Notes: a model not told the origin generated them from the letters alone. 64,000 nucleotides of DNA from Candidatus Tenderia electrophaga (GCA_001447805.1 CP013099.1:2365181-2429180); one strand, 5' to 3'. Shown: positions 35,817 to 47,581, counted from the first letter of the stretch. Program-made: numbers and translations.

Positions 35817-38800
35817 ATGTCAACGTCAGGGATTCAAACGCAACGATTGCGGCCGGGCACACGTTATTACGTGTTGGCGCTGATCTTGATTACCGTGTTG
35901 CCGGTAATCGCGCTGATTTTTTACAATGATCTGGAGGATCGCCACGAGGCCCGCAAACAGGGCCGCAACCAGGCCATGGGCATTCTGCGTGCCATCCACC
36001 TGAAGCAGGAAAACATTATCGAAAGCACCGACCAGGTGCTCACCGCACTGGGGCAACTGCCCGCCATCCAAGAACACGATCGCGCCGCATGTACCTCGCT
36101 GCTGAATTCCCTGCTGGGACGATATCGACAGTTTTCCTCCCTCAGCGCCTTCAAGCCCGATGGCGAACTGTTTTGCAGTGCTCCTCGGTATGAACAGCAG
36201 ATCAGCATCGCGGGTCAACCCCACTATCAACAAGCGCTGGAGAGTAGGCAGCTGACGACCAGCAATTACATCATCAGCAACCTTTTGGAAAAGCCGGCGC
36301 TGTTTGTCATCAAGCCCATACTGGACAGTACGGGCGAGCCGTTGGTCCTGGTAGACGCCGCGATCGATCTAAGCTGGTTAAATACTCAGATCCAGCAATT
36401 GCCGCTGTATGACTTTTCCATATTGACCATCTTCGACGCCCAGGGCACCGTGCTGATGCAGTATCCGAGTCAGGACGACGTGCACGTGGGCGACCGTTTC
36501 GCGGAAACCGAAGTGGTCACCACCGCTGTCAAACTGCGTCACCTGGGCGTATTGGAGCGCAGCGACGCCGCCGGGGTGGAATATATCCATGCCTATGCCC
36601 CGCTGGGCGGCCACGATATCAACGCCTTCGTCGCCGTGTCCATTCCCGCCGACGTGGTGCTGGCCGGCGCGAATGAGGATCTGCGCCATAATCTGTTGAT
36701 GTTAACCATCGTCACCGTAATCGCCATCCTGATCGCCTTCAGCTGGAGTCATCGCTTCTTCGTTAATCCCATGCGCCGGCTGGCCGAGGCCGCCACCCAG
36801 GTGCGCCACGGCAAGCTCAACATCAACGTGGCGGGCGACGGCGGGCCGGCGGAACTGCTGCAGCTCGGCACGGCATTCAATCAAATGACCGAGGCCCTGC
36901 AGCGTCGCGCCGATGACCAGGAACGTATCGAGCATGCCTTGAGCCAACTGATACAGCAGCATCGCAATGCCACACCGACGGAATTCCTGGTCTCTCTAAC
37001 CTCGATCCTGGCCGATTCACTGGACTCAAAATACTGCCTGATCGCGCTGCTGGACCCCGCCCATCCCGAGCAGCTCAAGACCCGCGTCTTATGGGCCAAC
37101 GGCAGCCAACTCGATAACATCTCCATCGCCCTTGAGAACAGCCCTCATGAAGAACTGATCGAACGCGAACGCTTTCGCATCTATCGTAACGGTGTGCGCC
37201 GGCTGTTTCCCGACAGCCCGCTGCTCAACGAGCTAGAGGTGGACAGCTATGCCGGTATCACCCTGACGGACTTCGACCAAAAGGTGCGCGGCCTGTTGGT
37301 GGTGATGAACGATCAACCCATCCGCAGCGATGAGATGTTTCACTCCCTGCTGCAAATATTCGCGGCACGGGTAACGGCCGAACTGGAACGCGAGGACATG
37401 GAACGCCAACGTCTGCAACTGCTCGACGAGGCGCGCCTGGCCGCCACCGCTTTTGAAAGCCACGAGGCCATGTTTATCACCGATGCGCAGCACCGCATTC
37501 TCCGCGTCAACCGGGCCTTTATCGAAATCACCGGTTACGACGAGGCGTTTATTTTGGGCAAACGACCCAAAACGTTGTTGGTCGACGATGTCGATGAAGA
37601 GTTCTGCGAGCGGATGTGGAACGAAACTATCAAGCACACTAAGTGGTCCGGCGAGGTCGAATTCAAGTGCAGAAACGGCAAGACCTTCACCGCCAATCTA
37701 ACCGTCAGTGCCGTGATCCCCGCCAGCGACGAACGCATCAGCCACTTCGTGGCCCATTTCCAGGATGTTACCGAACGCAAGCTGGCCGAGGCGCGCATCC
37801 AGCACCTTGCCTATCATGATGACCTGACCGAACTACCCAACCGCACGCTGCTGCTAGACCGGTTGGAAAAGGCCATGGCTCGGCTCAGGCGCCACGGCAC
37901 CTTCGGCGCCCTAATGTTCATCGACCTGGATCATTTCAAAAACATCAACGACTCCCTGGGCCACCCCGTCGGCGACGGTCTGCTGATCCAAATCTCGGAA
38001 CGTCTGCGCCAACACCTGCGCCAGGAAGACACCGTCGCCCGCCTTGGTGGCGACGAGTTTGTCGTGCTGCTGCCGGAACTCAACGATAACAAGGATCTCA
38101 GTTTACACGAGGCGCACAGCCTGGCCGGCAAACTGCTGGACATCCTCTCCGATGAATACAACGTTGCCGGCCACACCATCAAGACCAGCGTCAGCATCGG
38201 CATCGTCCTGTTTCCCGAACGCGACCTCGACGCCGACGACATCCTGCGCCATGCCGACATGGCCATGTACAGTGCCAAGGGCGCCGGCCGCAGCTCGGTA
38301 CGCATATTCGAACCGGAGATGCAGGCGCGCCTCATCGAACGTCTCAAGATCGAAGACGAGCTGCGCAAGGCCTATGAGAAGAACCAGTTCGTGCTCTACC
38401 ATCAGCCCCAGGTCAAACTCGACACCAACGCCATCATCGGCAGCGAAGTGTTGCTGCGCTGGCAGCACCCCGTTAACGGCCTGACCGTGCCCGGCGCCTT
38501 TATTGCCATTTTGGAAGAAAGCGGGCTGATTCAGCCTGTCGGTCAATGGGTGTTACGCGAGGCCTGCGCCACCCTGGCCGAAAACAGCCTGCTGGCCAAC
38601 CATGTCAATCAGCCGGTGATGGCGGTCAACATCAGTCCGCGCCAGTTTTTGGAGCGCGACTTCGTCGACTACGTGATCGCCCAGCTGGATGAATTCGGCA
38701 TTGAAGGCGAACGCCTGGAGTTGGAAATCACCGAACGCGCCGTGATCAAGGATGTGGACGAGACTATCCGCAAGATGAAACGGCTGCGCGAATACGGCGT

Positions 38801-39122
38801 ACGCTTCTCTATCGACGACTTCGGCACCGGCTATTCGTCCCTGGCCTACATAAAACAACTGCCTATCGATACCCTGAAGATCGACCGCAGCTTTATTCAG
38901 GATTGCCTCACCGATGCCAACGACAAGGCCATTGTGCGCGCCATCGCCAGCATGGCCAACAGCCTGGAGCTGGGCATTATCGCCGAAGGGGTGGAGACCC
39001 GGGAACAACTCGAATTCCTCAAGCAGATCGGCTGTCAGGCCTATCAGGGGTATTACTACAGCCATCCCCTGCCTGAGGCGCAATTCAATCTACTGCTGAA
39101 AGAAAACGATAAAGTCGCCTAG
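35817..39122 (+). CDS. membrane sensor with Cache, HAMP, GAF, PAS, GGDEF and EAL domains
   Basis: A 1101-residue c-di-GMP enzyme of the inner membrane. TM1 is at about 19-39; a periplasmic Cache-like domain follows to about 290; TM2 is at 293-312 (LLMLTIVTVIAILIAFSWS). Then come HAMP, a GAF-like region (about 380-540), PAS (about 545-660), GGDEF and EAL. The GGDEF motif is intact (RLGGDEFVVLL), with an RxxD inhibitory site (RQED) five residues before it. The EAL signature reads EVLLRW, a tolerated variant, and later motifs (NISPRQF, EITERAV, DDFGTGYSS) are present. Both synthesis and breakdown of c-di-GMP are possible. The input ligand is unknown. Confidence 0.92.
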   Translation: MSTSGIQTQRLRPGTRYYVLALILITVLPVIALIFYNDLEDRHEARKQGRNQAMGILRAIHLKQENIIESTDQVLTALGQLPAIQEHDRAACTSLLNSLLGRYRQFSSLSAFKPDGELFCSAPRYEQQISIAGQPHYQQALESRQLTTSNYIISNLLEKPALFVIKPILDSTGEPLVLVDAAIDLSWLNTQIQQLPLYDFSILTIFDAQGTVLMQYPSQDDVHVGDRFAETEVVTTAVKLRHLGVLERSDAAGVEYIHAYAPLGGHDINAFVAVSIPADVVLAGANEDLRHNLLMLTIVTVIAILIAFSWSHRFFVNPMRRLAEAATQVRHGKLNINVAGDGGPAELLQLGTAFNQMTEALQRRADDQERIEHALSQLIQQHRNATPTEFLVSLTSILADSLDSKYCLIALLDPAHPEQLKTRVLWANGSQLDNISIALENSPHEELIERERFRIYRNGVRRLFPDSPLLNELEVDSYAGITLTDFDQKVRGLLVVMNDQPIRSDEMFHSLLQIFAARVTAELEREDMERQRLQLLDEARLAATAFESHEAMFITDAQHRILRVNRAFIEITGYDEAFILGKRPKTLLVDDVDEEFCERMWNETIKHTKWSGEVEFKCRNGKTFTANLTVSAVIPASDERISHFVAHFQDVTERKLAEARIQHLAYHDDLTELPNRTLLLDRLEKAMARLRRHGTFGALMFIDLDHFKNINDSLGHPVGDGLLIQISERLRQHLRQEDTVARLGGDEFVVLLPELNDNKDLSLHEAHSLAGKLLDILSDEYNVAGHTIKTSVSIGIVLFPERDLDADDILRHADMAMYSAKGAGRSSVRIFEPEMQARLIERLKIEDELRKAYEKNQFVLYHQPQVKLDTNAIIGSEVLLRWQHPVNGLTVPGAFIAILEESGLIQPVGQWVLREACATLAENSLLANHVNQPVMAVNISPRQFLERDFVDYVIAQLDEFGIEGERLELEITERAVIKDVDETIRKMKRLREYGVRFSIDDFGTGYSSLAYIKQLPIDTLKIDRSFIQDCLTDANDKAIVRAIASMANSLELGIIAEGVETREQLEFLKQIGCQAYQGYYYSHPLPEAQFNLLLKENDKVA

Positions 39123-39136
39123 GGCCGACAGAGCGC

Positions 39137-40534
39137 TCAGCGCCGCGACTGTTTGACAAACTTCTTGAGCCGCTTCTTCTTCTGGATCTGGCGCTGGGTC
39201 AGCACGTTGCGCCGCCCGGCGTAGGGATTGTCGCCCGACTTGAATTCCAATCGCACCGGCGTGCCGTGCAGTTTAAAGGCCTTGCGAAAGCTGTTCATCA
39301 AATAACGCTTGTAGGCGGCGGGCACCGCCTCGGTCTGATTGCCGTGAATGATAATCAAAGGCGGATTACGCCCCCCTTGATGGGCATAACGCAGTTTGAT
39401 GCGCCGGCCGCGCACCAGCGGTGGCTGATGCTGAATCACCGCCTGCTCCAGCACCCGCGTCAACTCGGGGGTGGAAAGCTTCTGCACCGCCGCGGCGTAG
39501 GCCGCATCCACCGCCTCGAACAAATGCCCGACACCGGTTCCGTGCAGGGCGGAGATAAAGTGCATCTCGGCGAAATCCAGAAACAGCAGGCGCCGGTCGA
39601 GTTCGGTCTTGATGCGCTCGCGGGCGCTCTTTTCAAGGCCGTCCCATTTGTTGACGGCGATTACCATGGCGCGGCCGGCGTCCAGGGCGAATCCGGCCAG
39701 GGTGGCGTCTTGATCCGAGACGCCCGCGTGGGCATCCAGCACCAGGATCACCACGTGGGCCGCCTCGATGGCCTGCAGCGCCTTGATGACGCTGAACTTC
39801 TCGATCACCTCCTTGACCTTGCCGCGGCGCCTCACCCCGGCGGTATCGATGAGGGTATAGCGCTGGCCGTCGCTTTCGAAGGGAATGAAGATACTGTCGC
39901 GGGTGGTGCCGGGCAGGTCGAAGGCCACTACCCGCTCCTGGCCCATAATGCGATTGATGAGCGTCGACTTGCCCACATTGGGACGCCCGATGATGGCGAC
40001 CTTGGTGCCGCCCTCCTCGTCCGCGTCCGGCGCTTCGGCGGCCGGAGGCAGAGCGGCCAGCACGCGCTGCATCATGGCCGCGATACCGCGGCCGTGGGCG
40101 GCGGCGATGGCCAGCGGCGCGCCCATGCCCAAGGACAGAAACTCGCTTACCGCCAGGTCGGCGTCGGCGCCGTCGATCTTGTTGACCACCAGGTAGATGG
40201 TCTTGTTAAGCCGGCGCAGCTGCTGCGCGATCTGCTCGTCGGCGGCATTCAGCCCGGCGCGACCATCTACCATAAACAACACCACATCGGCCTCGCCGAT
40301 GGCCTGGTAGACCTGGCCCACCATGTGTTCCTCGACGCCCGCCTTGTCGTCGCTGAGTCCCCCGGTATCCACTGCGATGTAGGGCCGATCGCCGACCCGG
40401 CCTGTGCCGTACTGGCGGTCACGCGTCAAGCCCGGATAATCGGCCACCAGGGCGTCACGACTCTTGGTCAGTTGGTTGAACAGGGTCGACTTGCCCACAT
40501 TGGGACGGCCGACCAGGGCGATAACGGGTTTCAT
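39137..40534 (-). CDS. der: ribosome-assembly GTPase Der (EngA)
   Basis: A 465-residue double GTPase needed for 50S subunit maturation. The first G domain has GRPNVGKST at 9-17, DTGG and NKID; the second has GRPNVGKST near 187, [10 protein letters not shown] and NKWDG. A KH-like C-terminal domain and a basic tail end it ([14 protein letters not shown]). It is the last gene of the ndk-to-der unit and starts 6 bases after the bamB stop. Confidence 0.97.
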   Translation of the reverse strand: MKPVIALVGRPNVGKSTLFNQLTKSRDALVADYPGLTRDRQYGTGRVGDRPYIAVDTGGLSDDKAGVEEHMVGQVYQAIGEADVVLFMVDGRAGLNAADEQIAQQLRRLNKTIYLVVNKIDGADADLAVSEFLSLGMGAPLAIAAAHGRGIAAMMQRVLAALPPAAEAPDADEEGGTKVAIIGRPNVGKSTLINRIMGQERVVAFDLPGTTRDSIFIPFESDGQRYTLIDTAGVRRRGKVKEVIEKFSVIKALQAIEAAHVVILVLDAHAGVSDQDATLAGFALDAGRAMVIAVNKWDGLEKSARERIKTELDRRLLFLDFAEMHFISALHGTGVGHLFEAVDAAYAAAVQKLSTPELTRVLEQAVIQHQPPLVRGRRIKLRYAHQGGRNPPLIIIHGNQTEAVPAAYKRYLMNSFRKAFKLHGTPVRLEFKSGDNPYAGRRNVLTQRQIQKKKRLKKFVKQSRR

Positions 40535-40540
40535 AGGCGA

Positions 40541-41689
40541 CTACGGTTGTTGTGTTCTCAGCCTCAGGGCCTCGACCTTGCCGCTGCGACTACGGCTGTA
40601 GAGGATGCCCTGGCGCTCCAAGGGCGCCACGCGGATGCCCGCCTCGTCGACCTGGTAACGGGCGAAGATGCGACCGTCGCTTTGCGCCAGCCAATGCAGG
40701 TAGCCTTCGAAATCGCCTACCACGACGGCGCCATCATACGCCAGCGGCGCGCCGACTTCGCGATATTTCAGTTTTTCGCTTTTCCATAGGGTAGCGCCGT
40801 TGCGGCGATCCAAGGCCCAGATCTGACCCGCGTCATCCACCAGATAGAGAGTTTGCTGGTCCAGCGCCAGGCCCACCGAGCCGCCCAGGTCGCGACTCCA
40901 GAGCGTGGTGCCGGTCAGTTTAGAAAGCGCCAACACCCGGCCCTGATGGGCGGTGACGTAGACCACATCGCCGACCACCAGCGGCGCCGCATCCACGTCG
41001 ACCATGCGCTCCAGATCAGTGCGACCCTGGGGCACAACCACGGTGGCCTCCCACTGCAACACACCGTCGAATACCGACAGGGCCGCCAAATGGCCGTTGG
41101 CCAGGCCCAGCAGCACCAGATCGTCGCTGACCACGGGCATGGCGACGCCGCGCAGGCTCAGCGACGGCACCTGACTGGCGAAACGCCACAGCTGCTCGCC
41201 GCTGTCCAGGCTCAAGGCCTCGGTGACGCCGTCGCCGCAGCGCACGATGACCAGATTGTCCTTGGCGGCCACCGGCGGCGCCAGCACTTCACTGGAGACG
41301 CGGCTGCGCCAGCGCAGCGCGCCGTCGCTGCGCGACAGGGCCAACACCTCGCCCGCCGCGGTGCCGAGCAACAGCAGCTCGGGGCTCGCCCCGAGACCGG
41401 CGGAGATGACCGTCTCCAACTCGACTTTCCATAGGCGTTTGCCGTTGCTCACGCTGTGCGCCTGCACGATGCCTGCGGCGCCCACGCTATACAGCACCTC
41501 GCCGCTCAACACCGGCCGCAAGGTATCGTAGATCGTGTCCTCGGCGCCGGCGGGCGTGCTCACCGACCACAAAGACCTGACACCGGCGCCGCTCTCCAGC
41601 GGTTCCAGCGGCGTCGGTTCATGGATCGGCCCCGAGCTGCTACATCCAGCCAGCAGGCTCACCATCAGTGCCGGCCACAGCAATCGCAT
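40541..41689 (-). CDS. bamB: outer-membrane protein assembly factor BamB (lipoprotein)
   Basis: A 382-residue lipoprotein with lipobox LLAGC (Cys16). An eight-bladed beta-propeller of PQQ-like repeats follows (GKRLWKVELE, GALRWRSRV, TTLWSRDLGG, ATLWKSEKL). It is part of the BAM complex that inserts beta-barrel proteins. The ATG overlaps the stop of yfgM by one base (TAATG). Gene order yfgM-bamB-der is the gammaproteobacterial norm. Confidence 0.95.
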   Translation of the reverse strand: MRLLWPALMVSLLAGCSSSGPIHEPTPLEPLESGAGVRSLWSVSTPAGAEDTIYDTLRPVLSGEVLYSVGAAGIVQAHSVSNGKRLWKVELETVISAGLGASPELLLLGTAAGEVLALSRSDGALRWRSRVSSEVLAPPVAAKDNLVIVRCGDGVTEALSLDSGEQLWRFASQVPSLSLRGVAMPVVSDDLVLLGLANGHLAALSVFDGVLQWEATVVVPQGRTDLERMVDVDAAPLVVGDVVYVTAHQGRVLALSKLTGTTLWSRDLGGSVGLALDQQTLYLVDDAGQIWALDRRNGATLWKSEKLKYREVGAPLAYDGAVVVGDFEGYLHWLAQSDGRIFARYQVDEAGIRVAPLERQGILYSRSRSGKVEALRLRTQQP

Positions 41690-42330
41690 TAAGATTCCGC
41701 CTCCGGCCCGCCGACTTCATCCAGCTTCATTTGCAGGATCGAGGGGTCCAGGCCGGCCTCCATGGCATCGAGCGCTCGCTGATAGGCTTCGCGTGCCTGC
41801 TCGCGATTACCCAAGGCGACATGGATGTCGCCCTTGAGTTCATTCAGCACTAGGTCGAAGCCGCCGGCCTCGATGCCGTTCACCAGCGTCAAGGCCTGGC
41901 TGGCCTCACCCTCGGCCAGTAACAGGCGTGCCAGGCGCAGGCGCGCCACGGTCTGCAGCTGCGGCTGCTCATTTCGATCGATCACTTGTTGCAGATAACT
42001 TCTGGCGGAGGCGCGATCGCCTTCAGCAAGATAGGCCTTGGCCAGTCCCATGGCGCTCAGAGCGGCGTAGGGCGTGTCCGGATACTGGGCCAAAATGCGG
42101 CTGCCGCGATCCTTGACCGCCTGCAGATTGCCGTTCTGCAACTCGGCCAGCATGACGTCGTATTCCAGCGAGGCCGATTCCCGCGCTGCCTTTTGATTGG
42201 CCTGCCACTGCTGCCAGCCGATCAGGGAACCGAAGCCCAAAATGGCACCGATGATCACCGCCTTGCCGTTTTCCTTCCACCACTTTTTAAGGGCGTCTAT
42301 CTGATCCCGTTCGGATTCGTATACTTCCAC
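41689..42330 (-). CDS. yfgM: YfgM-family TPR ancillary protein of the Sec translocon
   Basis: A 213-residue protein with an N-terminal cytoplasmic tail, one membrane helix (about 24-38, AVIIGAILGFGSLIGW) and a periplasmic TPR domain. E. coli YfgM associates with SecYEG and PpiD and contributes to periplasmic chaperone networks. The N-terminal pattern YESERDQIDALKKWWKENGK is characteristic. It lies between hisS and bamB as in E. coli. Confidence 0.93.
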   Translation of the reverse strand: MEVYESERDQIDALKKWWKENGKAVIIGAILGFGSLIGWQQWQANQKAARESASLEYDVMLAELQNGNLQAVKDRGSRILAQYPDTPYAALSAMGLAKAYLAEGDRASARSYLQQVIDRNEQPQLQTVARLRLARLLLAEGEASQALTLVNGIEAGGFDLVLNELKGDIHVALGNREQAREAYQRALDAMEAGLDPSILQMKLDEVGGPEAES

Positions 42331-42352
42331 GGGGCAACTCCTTCTTCGGTTG

Positions 42353-43633
42353 TCAGTGTAAATTCAAATGCTGCAGCAGGAAGTGGCCGAGTTCATCCCA
42401 GGCAACGGTCTGCTGTTCGAAATCCGGATCGCGCAGGTGTTTGATCGAGACGCTGCGCTGGCCGACCTCTGCTTCACCCAGGATCAGCGCAAAGCGGGCG
42501 CCGCTTTTGTCGGCGCGCTTGAACTGGGCCTTGAAACTGCCGCCACCGCAGTTGCTGCGGATGCGCAGGCGCGCATCGGCGTCGCGCAGCTGCTCGGCCA
42601 ACAGCAGCCCCGCTTCGAGGGTGCCCGCGCCGGCCATAACCAGGTAGACATGGGGCGCGCTGTCCGGCTCGCGCTCACCCTGATCCATCAGCAAGGCCAC
42701 CAGCCGTTCCAAGCCCATGGCAAAACCCAGCGCCGGCGTATCGCGGCCGCCGAGCTGCTCCACCAGGCCATCGAAACGGCCGCCGGCGCAGACCGTGCCC
42801 TGGGCGCCGAGTCGGTCGGTGACCCACTCGAATACGGTCTTGTTGTAATAGTCCAGGCCGCGCACCAGACGCGGGTTCACCTCGTAGTCGATGCCCGCCG
42901 CGCGCAACAGGCGACAAAGTTCGCCGAAATCGTGTTGCGACGCTTCATCCAGGTGATCCACCAGGCTGGGCGCCGCGGCGAGCAGCGTCTGCATGGCGGG
43001 ATTCTTGCTGTCCAGGATGCGCAGCGGATTGCTATGCAGACGGCGCTGACTGTCCTCGTCGAGCTGCTCATGATGCGCCTGCAGGTAGGCCACCAGTTTG
43101 TCGCGATAGGCGACGCGCGCCGCGGCCGAGCCGAGGGTGTTGAGTTGCAGCGTCAACCCGTGCAGCCCCAAGTCGCGCCACAACCGCGCCGTCATCATGA
43201 TCAGCTCGGCGTCGATATCCGGACCGGCCAGACCGAAGCATTCCACGCCGAGCTGGTGGAACTGGCGATAGCGCCCCTTCTGCGGCCGCTCATGGCGGAA
43301 CATGGGTCCCTGATACCAGAGCCGTTGAATCTGATTGTGGGTCAGGCCGTTTTCGATGCAGCCGCGCACGCAGCCGGCGGTGCCTTCGGGGCGCAAGGTG
43401 AGGCTGTCACCATTGCGGTCCGCGAAGGTATACATCTCTTTTTCGACAATATCGGTGACCTCGCCGATGGTGCGTTTGAACAGCTCGGTCTTTTCCACGA
43501 TGGGCAGGCGAATCTCGTCAAAGCCGTAGGCCGCAAAGATACGCCGCGCGGTGTCCTCCAGCAGGCGCCAATAGGGCGTCTCCTGCGGCAGGATATCGTT
43601 CATGCCACGCACGGCCTGAAGTTGCTTGGACAT
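42353..43633 (-). CDS. hisS: histidine-tRNA ligase
   Basis: A 426-residue class II aminoacyl-tRNA synthetase. Motif 1 is near residue 50, motif 2 near [20 protein letters not shown] (about 111-130), the histidine-specific [15 protein letters not shown] is near 258, and motif 3 is GLERLVALL. The C-terminal anticodon-binding domain is complete. It starts 15 bases after ispG. Confidence 0.98.
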   Translation of the reverse strand: MSKQLQAVRGMNDILPQETPYWRLLEDTARRIFAAYGFDEIRLPIVEKTELFKRTIGEVTDIVEKEMYTFADRNGDSLTLRPEGTAGCVRGCIENGLTHNQIQRLWYQGPMFRHERPQKGRYRQFHQLGVECFGLAGPDIDAELIMMTARLWRDLGLHGLTLQLNTLGSAAARVAYRDKLVAYLQAHHEQLDEDSQRRLHSNPLRILDSKNPAMQTLLAAAPSLVDHLDEASQHDFGELCRLLRAAGIDYEVNPRLVRGLDYYNKTVFEWVTDRLGAQGTVCAGGRFDGLVEQLGGRDTPALGFAMGLERLVALLMDQGEREPDSAPHVYLVMAGAGTLEAGLLLAEQLRDADARLRIRSNCGGGSFKAQFKRADKSGARFALILGEAEVGQRSVSIKHLRDPDFEQQTVAWDELGHFLLQHLNLH

Positions 43634-43648
43634 CGTAAACTCGCGCTC

Positions 43649-44794
43649 TTATTTTTCTGATATCGCCGCGGGCGATGCCGCGGGACAGCTCTCACAACCG
43701 GCGGCTTGCTGTTCTTCTTGTTTGATCTTGATGCGGTGACGGATGGCCCGCTCCAATTCATCCACCATGGTCTCGTTGCTCACCTTGTGATCGGGCTTGC
43801 CGCCCACATAGAGCAGATTGGGCTCGCCGCCGGTGAGACCGATCTCGGCCTCGCGCGCCTCACCCGGGCCGTTGACCACACAGCCTATGACGGCCACGTC
43901 CATGGGCTCAGTGATGTCTTCCAGACGTTGTTCCAATTCGTTGACCGCGGCGATGACATTGAAACGCTGGCGCGAACAGGACGGACAGGCGATCAGGTTA
44001 ATGCCCTTGCTGCGCAGGTGCAGACTCTTGAGTATATCGAAACCGACCTTGATCTCTTCCACCGGATCGGCGGCCAGGGAGATGCGCAGGGTATCGCCGA
44101 TGCCCTCGGCCAGCAACATCCCCAGCCCCACCGAAGACTTGACCGTACCGGAACGCAGACCGCCCGCTTCGGTAATCCCCAGATGCAGGGGTTGTTCGAT
44201 CTGGTTCGCCAGCAGCCGGTAGGCGGCCACGGTCATGAATACATCCGAGGCCTTGAGGCTGACCTTGAATTCCTGGAAGTCGAGCTTGTCGAGGATGTCG
44301 ATGTGGCGCAGCGCCGATTCGACCAAGGCTTGCGGCGTGGGCTCGCCGTATTTCTTCTGCAACTCCTTCTCCAGCGAACCGGCGTTGACGCCGATGCGTA
44401 TGGGAATGTTTTTGTCCCGGGCGGTCTCCACCACCGCACGCACGCGCTCGTCCTTGCCGATGTTACCCGGATTGATGCGCAGGCAGTCCACCCCCAGCTC
44501 GGCCACGCGCAGGGCGATCTTGTAATCGAAGTGGATGTCGGCCACCAGCGGCACGTCGACCTGTTTTTTGATTTCACCGAAGGCCTCGGCTGCTTCCATG
44601 CTCGGTACCGAGACCCGCACGATGTCGGCGCCCACCTGTTCCAGGGCGCGGATCTGGGCGACGGTGGCGGCCACATCGCAGGTTTCGGTGTTGGTCATGC
44701 TCTGCACCGAGATGGGCGCGTCACCACCGACCGGCACCTTGCCGACCATGATCTGGCGTGATTTGCGACGTTTGATTGGGCTTTGATGTTCCAT
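43649..44794 (-). CDS. ispG: (E)-4-hydroxy-3-methylbut-2-enyl-diphosphate synthase (flavodoxin)
   Basis: A 381-residue 4Fe-4S enzyme of the MEP isoprenoid pathway that forms HMBPP. Cluster cysteines are in [11 protein letters not shown] and [10 protein letters not shown]. The N-terminal barrel carries [17 protein letters not shown]. The ATG at 44794 was chosen over a TTG two codons earlier. A Cys-containing tail ([10 protein letters not shown]) extends beyond the E. coli protein and is of unknown meaning. Confidence 0.97.
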   Translation of the reverse strand: MEHQSPIKRRKSRQIMVGKVPVGGDAPISVQSMTNTETCDVAATVAQIRALEQVGADIVRVSVPSMEAAEAFGEIKKQVDVPLVADIHFDYKIALRVAELGVDCLRINPGNIGKDERVRAVVETARDKNIPIRIGVNAGSLEKELQKKYGEPTPQALVESALRHIDILDKLDFQEFKVSLKASDVFMTVAAYRLLANQIEQPLHLGITEAGGLRSGTVKSSVGLGMLLAEGIGDTLRISLAADPVEEIKVGFDILKSLHLRSKGINLIACPSCSRQRFNVIAAVNELEQRLEDITEPMDVAVIGCVVNGPGEAREAEIGLTGGEPNLLYVGGKPDHKVSNETMVDELERAIRHRIKIKQEEQQAAGCESCPAASPAAISEK

Positions 44795-44826
44795 AGTCAA
44801 TTCTCTAGGGGCTGTTAACAGGCCCT

Positions 44827-45726
44827 TTATTCACCGAGGGTGAAGCGCGCCACGCCCTGGCGATTGTGCGCGGCGTGTGGGTAGACCTCACCGTTGTATT
44901 CAATCGTGACCGCCGGGGCATTGCCCAGCAAAATCTCAAAAGGCGCCTCACCTTGCACACGCGTGGTCTGACCCGCGCGGGCCAGATCCACGAACAGTCG
45001 CTCACCGCGGGCGTCTTCGATCTCCACCCAGGAATCTTCCGTAAAGCTGAGCTGCACGCTATCCAGCACCGGCGCAGCGGCCGGCGGCTCGGATGGGGCC
45101 GGGGGAACAGCCGCCGGCGCAACGCCCTGCGGCTCACTTTCAATGGGCCCCTCAGCGCTCGGCGCTGGCTCGGATTCTGGCACGGCGGCGCCCGGCGGTG
45201 GCGGTGTGAAGGCGGTCTCAGGTTGCGGCGACGCATCGATTTGCGGTCCGAAGGATGGCGTGTCGCTGGCGGTGCTTTCCACTTCCATCGGCGCCGACAC
45301 CTCAGACCACCACCAGACGCCGAAGGACACTACCAGCACGATCACCACAATCCAAGCGGCGTAGCGCGGCGCGGCGTCGCCGGAAGACACATCCTTGATC
45401 TTGGTGACCTGAGTCAGCGGAGGCTCCTGGTTGCCGCAGACCTTGCGATACGCCTCAATTAGCGGCTCGGAGTCCACTTCCAACAACTTGGCATAGTTAC
45501 GCAGATACCCCTTGACATAGGACGACCCGGGCAGGCGGTCGCAGTTCTCCGTTTCGATGGCTTCGAGGAGCGATAATTCCAGATGCAGGACGCTGGAGAC
45601 TTCCTCGATACTCATACCGCGGCGGACACGCGTCTCGCGCAGCTGCTCACCCCAGGGCGGCCGCGCCTCGCTCTGCGAGGCATCCGACTGTTGCGCATCG
45701 ATCTCTATCTGCTGATGTTTAGACAT
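44827..45726 (-). CDS. rodZ: cytoskeleton protein RodZ
   Basis: A 299-residue bitopic protein that links MreB to the cell-wall machinery. A cytoplasmic helix-turn-helix domain (about 25-95, [20 protein letters not shown]), one membrane helix (about 125-140, [16 protein letters not shown]), a Pro/Ala/Glu-rich periplasmic linker, and the C-terminal DUF4115 beta domain ([18 protein letters not shown]) are all visible. Its position between pilW and ispG is standard. Confidence 0.95.
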   Translation of the reverse strand: MSKHQQIEIDAQQSDASQSEARPPWGEQLRETRVRRGMSIEEVSSVLHLELSLLEAIETENCDRLPGSSYVKGYLRNYAKLLEVDSEPLIEAYRKVCGNQEPPLTQVTKIKDVSSGDAAPRYAAWIVVIVLVVSFGVWWWSEVSAPMEVESTASDTPSFGPQIDASPQPETAFTPPPPGAAVPESEPAPSAEGPIESEPQGVAPAAVPPAPSEPPAAAPVLDSVQLSFTEDSWVEIEDARGERLFVDLARAGQTTRVQGEAPFEILLGNAPAVTIEYNGEVYPHAAHNRQGVARFTLGE

Positions 45727-45749
45727 GATTCGGCAACGCCTCTGTGGTG

Positions 45750-46475
45750 TTATTCCTGCGCGGCATCTGGAAACCGGGTTGACAATAATTTCCGATACTT
45801 GTCGGCGGCGGCCTCGGCGCCCAAGGCCTCTTCGATTCGAATGCCGAGTTTGAGACTCTGCGCCGTGCGGCCGATGGCATGAAAACGCTCGATGAAGGCG
45901 CGCGCCGACAGATACTCACCCTGCTGATAGCTGATCAATGCCATCTGGTAAAGCGATTTCGGCAGGGACGGGCGAATCTGCAAGGCCTTGCGGAAATAGG
46001 CTTCCGCGGTCTCCGGGTGTTCCGTCTGCAGGGCGCACAAGGCCAGGTTTTCATAGGCCAACTCCGGGGTGCGGTAAGTGGGCAAATGGGCGGCCTGGAG
46101 AAAATATTCTTCCGCTTCCTTGAGGCGCCCCTGCTCGCACAGGAAGGCGCCGTAGTTGTTCAGCAACATGGGATTGTCAGCGTCATAACGCACGGCCTTG
46201 CTGTAATGCTGAAGGGCCAGTTCACGGTTACCCAACTGCTTGTAGACCTCGGCGATGTAATGATGAGCATCGGCGTTTTTGCCTTCCAGTTCCAAACTGC
46301 GTTCCAACTTGACCCGCGCCAATTCTAGGTTGCCTTGGCGCAGATACTGTAGTCCCAGATCGGCATAGATCTGAGCCGCCTTTTCCGGGTCGGCTTCGCG
46401 TTTGTCCATAGAAACGCATCCTGCCGTCAAAAATAGGGCCGCGAAGACACCGATGAACAACTTGCCAGGCTTCAT
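45750..46475 (-). CDS. pilW: type IV pilus biogenesis/stability lipoprotein PilW (PilF)
   Basis: A 241-residue lipoprotein with lipobox LTAGC (Cys20) and six TPR motifs (for example [20 protein letters not shown] and [20 protein letters not shown]). It is the pilotin for the PilQ secretin, helping its assembly in the outer membrane. The start overlaps the rlmN stop by 4 bases. Other pilus genes are not in the window. Confidence 0.93.
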   Translation of the reverse strand: MKPGKLFIGVFAALFLTAGCVSMDKREADPEKAAQIYADLGLQYLRQGNLELARVKLERSLELEGKNADAHHYIAEVYKQLGNRELALQHYSKAVRYDADNPMLLNNYGAFLCEQGRLKEAEEYFLQAAHLPTYRTPELAYENLALCALQTEHPETAEAYFRKALQIRPSLPKSLYQMALISYQQGEYLSARAFIERFHAIGRTAQSLKLGIRIEEALGAEAAADKYRKLLSTRFPDAAQE

Positions 46476-47575
46476 GCCCGCCCCTCCTGCATTTCGATCC
46501 GACGCGCCTGGCGCTTGGTCTTGTCCATCACCTTACCCACCAGTTGGCCGCAGGCGGCGTCGATATCGTCGCCGCGGGTACGGCGGGTGACGGTGGTAAT
46601 ACCGGCGGCCATAAGAATCTCCCAGAAACGGGTAATGGCCTCCTGGCTGGAGCGGGTGTAATCGGTCTGCGGGAAGGGATTGAAGGGGATGAGATTCACT
46701 TTGGCGGGCACACCTTCGAGGATCTTCACCAACTGGCGCGCATGTCCGGGCGTATCATTAACGCCGTCGAGCATGACGTATTCGAAGGTGATCTTGCGCT
46801 TGCCGCTACCGGCAAAGGCGTAACGTTTACAGGCCGCCATCAATTCGTCGATGGGGTACTTATTGTTCAACGGCACCAACTCGTTGCGCAACTCATCATT
46901 GGGGGCATGCAGCGACACTGCCAGACTGACATCGCTCGCCTCGATGAGACGATCCATGGCCGGCACCACGCCCGAGGTGCTCAAGGTCACGCGGCGCTTG
47001 GACAGGCCGTAGGCGTCATCATCGGTCATGATATTCATAGCCGCGACTACGTTGTCGAAATTGAGCAAAGGTTCCCCCATGCCCATCAAGACCACGTTGG
47101 TGACAATGCGTTCATCGCGATGCCTGGCGCCGAAATACTGGTACGCGGCGCGCAACTGGCCGACGATCTCGGCACTGCTCAGATTGCGGTTAAAGCCCTG
47201 CTGGCCAGTGGAACAGAAAGAACACTCCAGCGCACACCCCACTTGTGACGAGACACACAGGGTGCCACGCTCGCCATCGGGAATAAATACGGTTTCAATA
47301 TGATTGCCGCCATCCAGCCGCAATACCCACTTGTGGGTACCGTCGCTGGAGCCTCGGTCCAACACCACCTCGGGCGCGCGGATCTCGGCGCTCTCGCCGA
47401 GACGCTGGCGCAGAGCCTTGCTCATATTGGTCATCTGCTCGAAGTCTTCCACGCCGAATTGATGGATCCACTTCATCACCTGAGAAGCACGAAAGGCCTT
47501 CTCCCCCATGGCGGTGAAGAAGGCCTCCAGTCCTTGCCGGTCGAGACCGAGCAGATTGACCTTGTCGGTATTCAA
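46472..47575 (-). CDS. rlmN: 23S rRNA/tRNA adenine-C2 methyltransferase RlmN
   Basis: A 367-residue radical-SAM enzyme that methylates A2503 of 23S rRNA and A37 of some tRNAs. The cluster motif is CALECSFC (CxxxCxxC, about 121-128). The C-terminal catalytic Cys is in [22 protein letters not shown] and SLHAPND are also typical. It follows ndk by 6 bases. Confidence 0.97.
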   Translation of the reverse strand: MNTDKVNLLGLDRQGLEAFFTAMGEKAFRASQVMKWIHQFGVEDFEQMTNMSKALRQRLGESAEIRAPEVVLDRGSSDGTHKWVLRLDGGNHIETVFIPDGERGTLCVSSQVGCALECSFCSTGQQGFNRNLSSAEIVGQLRAAYQYFGARHRDERIVTNVVLMGMGEPLLNFDNVVAAMNIMTDDDAYGLSKRRVTLSTSGVVPAMDRLIEASDVSLAVSLHAPNDELRNELVPLNNKYPIDELMAACKRYAFAGSGKRKITFEYVMLDGVNDTPGHARQLVKILEGVPAKVNLIPFNPFPQTDYTRSSQEAITRFWEILMAAGITTVTRRTRGDDIDAACGQLVGKVMDKTKRQARRIEMQEGRA

Positions 47576-47581
47576 ATGAGA

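Noticed and set aside
39266-40789. 507-codon plus-strand frame opposite der and bamB
   Set aside because: It runs across two well-supported genes on the other strand and has the composition of a shadow frame.
42368-43660. 430-codon plus-strand frame opposite hisS
   Set aside because: Antisense to a complete hisS with all synthetase motifs; no independent start signal.
43706-44761. 351-codon plus-strand frame opposite ispG
   Set aside because: Antisense shadow of ispG with no recognisable domain.
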